Shown in pieces: positions 8,574 to 14,178 of a DNA stretch of 35,001 nucleotides. Every line of letters starts with the position of its first letter. Position 1 is the stretch's first letter. The stretch lies in the NCBI GenBank assembly GCA_005804885.1, contig SYOX01000113.1:1-35001 (forward strand). Direction: 5' to 3'. This stretch comes from Pseudomonadota bacterium. GTDB lineage: Bacteria > Myxococcota_A > Bradymonadia > Bradymonadales > GCA-2716585. A program made the position numbers and the translations under genes. The notes beneath the pieces were generated by a model. It searched no databases and was not told the DNA's origin. It saw only the letters and a list, made by a program, of their open reading frames with translations.

Positions 8574-8669
8574 CTGACGACTCCCTTGTCGCCGCGACTT
8601 GATAAAGCGATGCGGCGGTGGCAGGCTCTCCATCCACGCTTCGGGGCGCGGAAAAGAGGGAGGCGCATC
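8172..8669. other. Intergenic region filled by repeats
   Basis: No gene is supported in these 498 bases. They hold short iterations of a CGCCCCACGCTCGACGA-type word (8208-8240), the REPIN-like inverted-repeat element (8223-8513), the duplicated gene end (8521-8573) and about 95 bases before the SRPBCC gene start. Open frames through it are translations of the repeat. Confidence 0.7.
8223..8513. repeat. REPIN-like inverted-repeat element, copy 1
   Basis: The ends are a perfect 27-bp inverted repeat (8223-8249 against 8487-8513; CGCCCCACGCTCCTCGCACC inside). After a short variable tip comes a second perfect 19-bp inverted block (8258-8276 against 8456-8474; GGGCTCGTCGGGTGGGGCT). Further in, GGGCTGCGCCC near 8290 pairs with GGGCGCAGCCC near 8435. 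The tips of the two arms are small hairpins of different sequence that both pair (GCCC-gtt-GGGC on the left, CCCC-gga-GGGG on the right). A second copy lies at 18394-18689. Two inverted hairpins around a spacer is the layout of a REPIN/BIME element; no REP-associated transposase lies in the window. Confidence 0.8.
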
Positions 8670-9083
8670 ATGTCGACGACGGTGACGGTCAGCAGGACGA
8701 TCAAGGCGCCGCTGGACGAGGTCTGGGCGGTGCTCGGGGACTTCGGCGGGCTGGCGGCGTGGCACCCGCTGGTGCCCAACAGCCACCTGGCCGAGGACGG
8801 CGTCTCGCGCATCATCAAGATCCCCGGCATGGACGTCGTCGAGGTCCTCGACCTCGCGGAGAGCACCGACCGCTCCCAGACCTACACCGTCGAGCGCAGC
8901 GTCATGCCCATGACCAACTACCGCGCGACGATCTCCATCCGCGAGGCCCCCGAGGGCTGCGTCGTCGAGTACCAGAGCCGCTTCGACCCCAAGCTCGGCG
9001 TCCCCGCCTCCGTCACCCGCAAGATGCTGGAGCGCTTCTTCAAGACCGGCTTCGCGGCGCTGGCCAAGAAGTTCGAATCCTGA
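8670..9083 (+). CDS. SRPBCC (START/polyketide-cyclase-like) protein
   Basis: A 137-residue single-domain protein of the SRPBCC superfamily, which forms a helix-grip fold with a deep hydrophobic cavity. Typical marks are the N-terminal VSRTIKAPLDEVWAVLGDFG, GLAAWHPLV just after it, the central TYTVERSVMPMTNYRATISI strand pair, and the long C-terminal helix (MLERFFKTGFAALAKKF). Members bind or turn over lipids, polyketides or other hydrophobic ligands; this subgroup is usually annotated only as a polyketide cyclase/dehydrase-like protein. The start at 8670 is preceded by a GGGAGG ribosome site 8 bases away; the longer frame from 8502 is repeat DNA. It stands alone between a repeat element and a convergent barrel gene, so context gives no ligand. 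Confidence 0.88.
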   Translation: MSTTVTVSRTIKAPLDEVWAVLGDFGGLAAWHPLVPNSHLAEDGVSRIIKIPGMDVVEVLDLAESTDRSQTYTVERSVMPMTNYRATISIREAPEGCVVEYQSRFDPKLGVPASVTRKMLERFFKTGFAALAKKFES

Positions 9084-9115
9084 AGGCAGGCCCCCGCGTC
9101 GGCCTTTGACCCCGA

Positions 9116-9214
9116 CGCTGTCGGCTTTGCCAGCCTCGGCCGGGGTGGTCGCCGTCGTGCTTGCCGCCCCAGGCCCCTTTGATCTCGGCGCTGTCGGCTT
9201 TGCCAGCCTCGGCC
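9116..9214 (+). repeat. Direct repeat pair between convergent genes
   Basis: The 26-base word beginning CGCTGTCGGCTTTGCCAGCC occurs exactly at 9116-9141 and 9189-9214, 73 bases apart. It sits in the 151-base gap between the convergent SRPBCC and barrel genes. No U-rich terminator tail follows either copy. Confidence 0.75.
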
Positions 9215-9234
9215 CCTCGGGGCAGGCGGCGCCG

Positions 9235-10401
9235 TCAGAAGGCCTCGGTGAAGCCGAGGTAGGCGCCGAAGCTGCCGTCCTGGGCGACCCCGAAGTCCAG
9301 CCGCATGTTGATCCCCTCGTCCGGGTTGACGCCGAAGCGCAGGCCGCCGCCCCCTGCGACCTTGATCGTCTCCAGGCCCAGCGCCGCGAGATCGGGGGCG
9401 ACCTGCCCGGCGCTGCCAAAGAGCACGCCGCTGATCCGCCAGACGTAGGGCGAGCGGTACTCCACCTGCCCGACCAGCCCGTGCTTGTCGCGGAACCGCC
9501 CCTTGAGCAGCCCTCGGGACTGGTTCATGCCGCCGAGCTCCGCCATGGCGAAGAAGGGGATCTCGCCGGAGTTCATCGTCGCGATGAGCTGAAGGGCCAT
9601 GACGTGCTCCTGGGCCACCTCGAAGAACCAGCGCGCGTCGAGCTGCGTCGTCTCGCCGTCGAAGTCGCTGGCGAGCCGCCTGGAGAAGAGGGTCGAGGTC
9701 AGCTTCACGAAGGCGCCCTCCAGGGGGAAGACGTCGCTGTCGCGGCTGTCGAAGGTCAGCGAGAGCCCCAGGCCCGAGCGCAGGCCGCCGCGCGCGCCTG
9801 GGACCAGCCCCCGATCGATCAGGCCGCCGGGCTGAGGCGAGGAGATCTCCGTGGCGCTGAAGTCCTGGATGAAGCCGACGTAGAGCCGCCTGTCCAGGAT
9901 CGATCGGCGCAGGTGGGCCTTGAGGACGAAGTTGCGGCGCTGGAGCGCCTCGCGAGCCTCGATCGGCGTGTCCGGGCCGACGCCAAAGAAGAGCTCGGGC
10001 CAGTCTTCGAAGATCGTCTCCCAGCGCAAGTAGGTGCGCTCGTTGTCGAAGTAGAGCTTGGTGCCGAGCTGGGTGAGGATCTGGTTGTTGAAGGTCCAGG
10101 TCAAAAGGAGCGCGATCGTCGAGGGCCGCGAGGTCAAGGGCTCCTCCAGGAAGCGGAAGCGCACGATGCCGATGGTCGCCAGCGCCACGCTCGTGTCCGG
10201 CGTAAAGCCCACCAGCGGGATCACGAACCAGTCCAACGGCGACCTCAAGAGCACGCCCCCCTCGCCTCCCGCGCCTTCAACCGGCGCAGGCGCCTCGTCC
10301 TCGGCCCAGGCCGGCGCGGTCAGGTTCAGGAGCGCGGTCAGCGCCAGCACGATGGAGACGACGTGAATGCGGCGCAGAAGGACCCCTCGCTGCCCCAGCA
10401 T
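9235..10401 (-). CDS. BamA/TamA (Omp85, surface antigen D15) family outer-membrane barrel
   Basis: A 388-residue outer-membrane protein. Residues 1-33 are a signal peptide (LLRRIHVVSIVLALTALLNL, cleavage after AWA), followed by a short Glu/Pro-rich linker. The rest is a 16-strand-type barrel of the bacterial surface antigen family: alternating aromatic/hydrophobic strands, GLSLTFDSRDSDVFPLEGAF (the conserved D-x-R-D-x-x-x-x-P-x-G turn) and a C-terminal strand ending in Phe (FGAYLGFTEAF), the usual barrel-insertion signal. No POTRA domains precede the barrel, so it is shorter than BamA or TamA and resembles barrel-only members that act as pores. The start at 10401 was chosen as the Met before the signal peptide; upstream codons to 10821 are translated repeat DNA. 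The ribosome site is weak. It lies downstream of the pentapeptide gene with a repeat element between. Confidence 0.88.
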   Translation of the reverse strand: MLGQRGVLLRRIHVVSIVLALTALLNLTAPAWAEDEAPAPVEGAGGEGGVLLRSPLDWFVIPLVGFTPDTSVALATIGIVRFRFLEEPLTSRPSTIALLLTWTFNNQILTQLGTKLYFDNERTYLRWETIFEDWPELFFGVGPDTPIEAREALQRRNFVLKAHLRRSILDRRLYVGFIQDFSATEISSPQPGGLIDRGLVPGARGGLRSGLGLSLTFDSRDSDVFPLEGAFVKLTSTLFSRRLASDFDGETTQLDARWFFEVAQEHVMALQLIATMNSGEIPFFAMAELGGMNQSRGLLKGRFRDKHGLVGQVEYRSPYVWRISGVLFGSAGQVAPDLAALGLETIKVAGGGGLRFGVNPDEGINMRLDFGVAQDGSFGAYLGFTEAF

Positions 10402-10552
10402 CGCGCAGGGCAATCTGGCGTTGTATTGAGCGGCGAGGCCGGCGCCCCGCGCGGAATTATAGCCCCCTGAGGCCCCTTCGCAAAGGCCAGCGTCACGCCG
10501 GCCCAGGGCAATCGCAAAGTCGACTTCGTTGACGCACACGTCGGGATCGGTA

Positions 10553-10634
10553 ACTCTCCCTCCTGTCCTCCCCCTCGCACACTCCCCCTCCTGTCCTCCC
10601 CCTCGCTGCGCAAGAGGGAGGGACGCTCGCGGTT
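10553..10634 (+). repeat. 82-bp pyrimidine-rich module, copy 1
   Basis: It contains two tandem copies of CTCCTGTCCTCCCCCTCGC and then a hairpin-capable end (CCCCCTCGCTGCGCAAGAGG) and GGACGCTCGCGGTT. The same 82-bp module occurs at 34564-34645, also between 35-bp units, where the stem is perfect (GGGGGA instead of GAGGGA). Confidence 0.8.
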
Positions 10635-10655
10635 CGGACAAGGGGAGATCATCGA

Positions 10656-10795
10656 GTCGACTTCGTTGATGGACACGTCGGGATCGGCGAGTCGACTTCG
10701 GTGACGGGCAATGGGAGATCATCGAGTCGACTTCGTTGATGGACACGTCGGGATCGGCGCGTCGACTTCGTTGATGGTCACGTCGGGATCGGCGA
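10656..10795 (+). repeat. Array of four 35-bp tandem repeats
   Basis: Units begin exactly every 35 bases at 10656, 10691, 10726 and 10761, each opening GTCGACTTCG and most closing CGTCGGGATCGGCG. The second unit is the most divergent but keeps the period. There are no spacers, so this is not a CRISPR. A fifth partial unit at 10796 runs into the element core. Units in opposite orientation flank the other side of the core (11097-11162). Confidence 0.9.
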
Positions 10796-11162
10796 ATCGA
10801 CTTCGTTGGTGCGATCTGCACGTTGACGGTCCACCCGGGCTCGCGCCCGGGCCTACAATTTGTCCAGGGACGCCCCTGCGGGGCTGGCGAGCAGATGTCA
10901 GCGTGTGCAGGGCATGCCCCCGAGGTCGAAATAACAAGATAAATTCAGTATTTGGCAAGCGTCGAGCGGTCTTGAGAGAGTCTGTCGCCCGAAGGTTGAC
11001 TTCCTGACGCGAGCCCCGCCGGATGGCGGGGCGACCCAGGACAAAACCCAAGGCCCGGGCGCGAGCCCGGGTTGACCGTCAACGTGCGGATCTCTTCAAC
11101 GAAGTCGACTCGATGATCTCGACGTGCCCGTCAACGAAGTCGACTCGCCGATCCCGGCGCGC
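10796..11162. repeat. Composite repeat element core with inverted arms, copy A
   Basis: The left arm runs from about 10806 (GCGATCTGCACGTTGACGGT, then the self-complementary CCCGGGCTCGCGCCCGGG and ACAATTTGTCCAGGGACGCC). The right arm is its inverse from about 11009 to 11095 (ending CCGTCAACGTGCGGATC), although its inner part belongs to a second arm type (GACAAAACCCAAGG). Inverted 35-bp units follow at 11097-11109, 11110-11144 and 11145-11162. The centre keeps AGCGGTCTTGAGAGAGTCTG and CGAAGGTTGACTTCCTG, shared with copies B and C. The right side overlaps the 3' end of the pentapeptide gene. Confidence 0.8.
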
Positions 11163-12463
11163 TCCGGCCCTCGATCACGCCGAGTCCAGCGGCGCAGGCG
11201 TCGGCCTGGCGTGAAGGTCTCGAACCATTGGGTCTTGTCGTCGTAGACCGCGCCGGCCAGCCGCGCCCCCCAGATCGTGTCGGTCAGCGCCTTCGCGCCG
11301 CGCAGATCGGCGCCGCGCAGATCCGCGCCTCCAAGGTGAGCCCCCGTCAGGTCGGCCTCGCGCAGGTCGGCGCCCTGCAGGTCGGCGTCCTGCAGGTCGG
11401 CGCCCCGAAGGCTGGCCCGCCGCAGCCGGGCCAGAGACAGATCGGCGCCGTGGAGCATGGCAGACCCGATGGGCCGCCCCTCAAGGTGGCGTCCGCGCAG
11501 CTCGGCCTGCGGGCCGAAGGCGCCGATCCGGCGAGGATCGAGCCCTTGGGGCAAGCGCGTGGATGGGTCGTAGTACGCGCCCTCCAGATCGGCGCGGTCG
11601 AGCAGCGCGCGGCTCAGATCGGCGCCGCGCAGATCCGCGCCGCGCAGATCCGCCTCGCGCAGGTCGACCTCGATCAGCCCCGCGCCCCGCAGCCGCGCCT
11701 CCCGCAAGCTGGCCCCGATCAGGCGCGCGCCGCGAAGCTCCACGCCGGCCAGCCGCGTCCCCACGAGCTGCGCCCTGAGCAGCGCCGCGCCCGACAGATC
11801 CGCCCCCCTCAAGCGCGCCCGGCTCAAGTTCGCCCCGCTCAAGTCCTGACCCCTCAGATCAACACCCCTCAGATCCGCCTCGCGCAGATCGGCGCGCTCC
11901 AGGCGCGCGCCCCCAAGCCCGGCCTTGTGCAGCCGGCAGCGGCAGAGCGCCGCGCCGTTCAGGTTGGCACCCTCGACCTCCAGCTTGTAGAAGTCCACCC
12001 GCTCAAGCGCCGCACACGACAGCTCCGCGCCCGGCCCGATAGCCCCGCAACGCGCCTGCTCGAAGCCGTGGGGCCAGATCGTGTCCAGATCGAAGATCGC
12101 CCGCTCCAGGAGGGCGCCCCGGAGATCGGCGTCCTTGAGGCTGGCGCCGCGCAGGTCAGCCTCGCGCAGATCGGCGCCGACGAGCCGCGCCTCGTTCAGA
12201 TCCGCGCCGCGAAGATCCGCGCCGCGCAGATCCTCGCCGTTGAGCCCCGCCGAGGCCAGGGACGCGCCGCGCAGATCCCTCCCGGCCACCAGCGCCGAGG
12301 GCGCGCCCAGGCGCCTCGACCACGGACTCAAGTAATCCCAGACTGGCGTGGTCGGGCACGCCTCGAAGAGGGCGGTCGCTTGCCTTCGCAGGCGCCAGTT
12401 GTCGCGATCGGCGGTGTCATGAAGGAGCGCCCGCAGGCGCTCGATGGCGTCATTGACGTGCAT
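11096..12463 (-). CDS. Pentapeptide-repeat protein
   Basis: A 455-residue protein. A helical N-terminal region (1-60, MHVNDAIERLRALLHDTADR) is followed by three blocks of pentapeptide repeats of the A(D/N)LxG type (for example LRGADLRGADLNEARLVGAD), separated by two similar breaks carrying a W/Y-x-P-x-G-type loop (TIWPHGFEQARCGAIGPGAE and TRLPQGLDPRRIGAFGPQAE). The repeats form a right-handed quadrilateral beta-helix that can mimic DNA or act as a binding surface; a cellular role cannot be assigned. No signal peptide is seen. The start at 12463 has a GGGGGA site just upstream. The last about 21 residues (from RAGIGESTSL) are encoded by the flanking 35-bp repeat DNA, so the native C-terminus has probably been replaced by an insertion. 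It may be cotranscribed with the barrel gene downstream. Confidence 0.9.
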   Translation of the reverse strand: MHVNDAIERLRALLHDTADRDNWRLRRQATALFEACPTTPVWDYLSPWSRRLGAPSALVAGRDLRGASLASAGLNGEDLRGADLRGADLNEARLVGADLREADLRGASLKDADLRGALLERAIFDLDTIWPHGFEQARCGAIGPGAELSCAALERVDFYKLEVEGANLNGAALCRCRLHKAGLGGARLERADLREADLRGVDLRGQDLSGANLSRARLRGADLSGAALLRAQLVGTRLAGVELRGARLIGASLREARLRGAGLIEVDLREADLRGADLRGADLSRALLDRADLEGAYYDPSTRLPQGLDPRRIGAFGPQAELRGRHLEGRPIGSAMLHGADLSLARLRRASLRGADLQDADLQGADLREADLTGAHLGGADLRGADLRGAKALTDTIWGARLAGAVYDDKTQWFETFTPGRRLRRWTRRDRGPERAGIGESTSLTGTSRSSSRLR

Positions 12464-12924
12464 GGGTGTCCCCCTGCGGGCCGTTCGGCCCGTGGCATTG
12501 GCTCGGATGGGGGATCAGGAGACAGAGAGGCGCCGCTCAAGCGGGCGTGCTCCCGATCCTGCGGAGAGGACGTGAGGCCGCAGGGATCAGGAGAAGAAGG
12601 TCGTCAACCGCATCAATTGCATCGGAAGGGCTCCGGCAGGAGGGTCGGCGCGCCAGGGCGGCGCGGCCCGGCAAGGGTGGACACTCATGCGCCTTCGCGC
12701 AAGCCCTGGGAGGAGCGCCTGGTTGGCCTGCTCGCCCGCTTGCCGACGCGCGGACACTCCCGCTTGCCGACGCGAGGACACTCCCGCTTGCCGACGCGCG
12801 GACACTCGGGCGCCTTCGCGCAAGCCCTGGGAAGGGTGGCGATCCGGCCGCAGCTGGGTGAGGACGACGCCGAGCGCACACTCAGGCGTCATCGCGCAAG
12901 CCCTGGGAAGGGTGGCGATCCGGC
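12464..12924. other. Intergenic region with short tandem and dispersed repeats
   Basis: These 461 bases lie between two minus-strand genes and hold no supportable gene. The left 200 bases look unstructured. The right part contains a triplicated 24-mer and copies of a 33-bp word, described separately. The last repeat copy touches the stop codon of the next gene (TAG at 12925-12927). Confidence 0.7.
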
Positions 12925-12925
12925 C
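12689..12925 (+). repeat. 24-bp tandem triplet and 33-bp dispersed repeats
   Basis: A 24-bp unit starting CGCTTGCCGACGCG is repeated three times without gap at 12737-12760, 12761-12784 and 12785-12808, with one or two mismatches. A 33-bp word (CGCGCAAGCCCTGGGAAGGG then TGGCGATCCGGCC) occurs exactly at 12817-12849 and 12893-12925, and its first part once more near 12695. Confidence 0.9.
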
Positions 12926-14097
12926 TACAGCTTTCGCAGCCGCACGATCGCCACGCGCCCGTCAAACGAGCCCTCCGACAGCGGCGCCTCCTTGATCGGG
13001 TGCGGCCCCGCGTGCAACACCCGATCCCCCGCGCTGAGCACCCCGTCCCCGTCCGTGTCGCCCGCCAGCACCCCCACATGCTGATAGCGGCTGGCGCCCT
13101 CATAGCGCACCGCGATCAAGTCCCCCGGCTCTATCGCCACGCCCCACGCCAGCCGCTCCGCCGGCGCACCCCCGCGAAGCTCCGCCTCCGCGCGCTTCGG
13201 CTGCCCCGTCACCAGCATGTCCACGTTGTAGTTGTTCTTGACGGTCCGCCCCGTCGACCGACCCCACGCCGCCACCAGCATGTCCGCGCAGTCCACCCCG
13301 ATGTAGTGGTTGCTCTGGTGCGACACCGATCCGAAGACCCCCGGCACGTTGTAGAACGACGCCACATAGCCCAGGTAGCCCGCCTGCCCCCGCACGCTGA
13401 TCCGCGCCACCTTCGTCGAGATCCCCTTGTCGCCGACCTCCTCCAGCCCCGGGCTGCGGGCCAGCAATTCGCCCTCGGCCCCCACCACGACAGCCTGGAA
13501 GCGAAAGGTTCCCACCCTTGGGTTGTAATCCGACGCCGAGGGCGCCCGCCCTCGCTCGGCCTTGAACCACGCCCTGACCGGCGCCCACAGATCCCGCTTC
13601 GGATCTCCAAAGGGCGCGATCTCCGACTCGCCGCGGTGGTGCGTCAACTCCACCCGGAGGTAATCGATCTTCGCCACGCCGATCCACTTGTACGGGTTCG
13701 GCTTCCACGGCGGGTTGGCATTCTCATAAGTCCTCGTCACGTCTGGGAAAATCAGATACCACCGCACCTCCCCGCCCGGCGGCGCCTTGACCCGCAGCGA
13801 CACCGAGCCCCCATCGAGCGGCTCCATCGACGCCCGACGACCCCACGCCCCCGAACCCTCCCGCATCTCCACGGTCAAGGTCGCCCGCGCCGGCGATCCC
13901 TTCAGATCCGCTGCCGACTCCACCCTCTGCGCCCTGGCCTCGACCGGCCACGCCAGCGCCCAGACCGCCAGCAGCGCCGCCAGCGCCACGCCGCCTGCCC
14001 ACCTCCGCGTCGAGGATCGCGCCTCTCGCCCGGATCGCCCCACCCACGCCCTTGGACTCGCCCACCCCGGCGCCGCGCGCCTCACCTGCTCCAACAT
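12925..14097 (-). CDS. Secreted NlpC/P60-like (papain-fold) cysteine peptidase-like protein
   Basis: A 390-residue protein. An Arg-rich N-region and one hydrophobic stretch (about 34-55, GGVALAALLAVWALAWPVEA) look like a signal peptide with cleavage after ARA. Residues about 60-220 are a beta-rich region of unknown type (VRWYLIFPDVTRTYENANPP, YNPRVGTFRFQAVVV). The C-terminal part carries a papain-like pair: Cys270 in HYIGVDCADMLVAAWG and His340 in RYQHVGVLAGD, with GDLIAVRY between, which is the NlpC/P60 or amidase order. Directly after the His is a calcium-loop-like DTDGDGVLSAGD. The likely role is cleavage of peptidoglycan stems or another amide in the envelope. The start at 14097 has GGGAG five bases upstream. 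The fold is inferred from motif order, not from close similarity to a known member. Confidence 0.7.
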   Translation of the reverse strand: MLEQVRRAAPGWASPRAWVGRSGREARSSTRRWAGGVALAALLAVWALAWPVEARAQRVESAADLKGSPARATLTVEMREGSGAWGRRASMEPLDGGSVSLRVKAPPGGEVRWYLIFPDVTRTYENANPPWKPNPYKWIGVAKIDYLRVELTHHRGESEIAPFGDPKRDLWAPVRAWFKAERGRAPSASDYNPRVGTFRFQAVVVGAEGELLARSPGLEEVGDKGISTKVARISVRGQAGYLGYVASFYNVPGVFGSVSHQSNHYIGVDCADMLVAAWGRSTGRTVKNNYNVDMLVTGQPKRAEAELRGGAPAERLAWGVAIEPGDLIAVRYEGASRYQHVGVLAGDTDGDGVLSAGDRVLHAGPHPIKEAPLSEGSFDGRVAIVRLRKL

Positions 14098-14178
14098 CGT
14101 CGCTCCCTCGTCAGGGCTCGCGCCCGCAAAAGAGGAGGAACGCCAGAGAGCGCCCCTTTGTGCCGCGCCGCGTCGGGA

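Larger units (their letters stand above)
10402..11095. other. Intergenic region occupied by a composite repeat element
   Basis: No gene is supported in these 694 bases. From left to right they hold a lone 35-bp unit (10519-10553), an 82-bp pyrimidine-rich module (10553-10634), four tandem 35-bp units (10656-10795), then the long-armed core of the composite element (10796-11096). A locally AT-richer patch (10929-10955) sits in the core. Confidence 0.75.

Noticed and set aside
8502..8669. N-terminal extension of the SRPBCC protein
   Set aside because: This part is the right arm of the REPIN-like element and the duplicated gene end; the ribosome site points to 8670.
10656..10795. Possible CRISPR array
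   Set aside because: The repeats follow each other with no spacers (period equals unit length), and no cas gene is present.
10402..10821. N-terminal extension of the outer-membrane barrel
   Set aside because: The extra 140 codons are translated 35-bp repeats, and the signal peptide begins at 10401.
11228..13084. A 618-codon plus-strand open frame of QIGAAQIRA-type repeats
   Set aside because: It is the antisense reading of the pentapeptide repeats and then runs through intergenic repeats.
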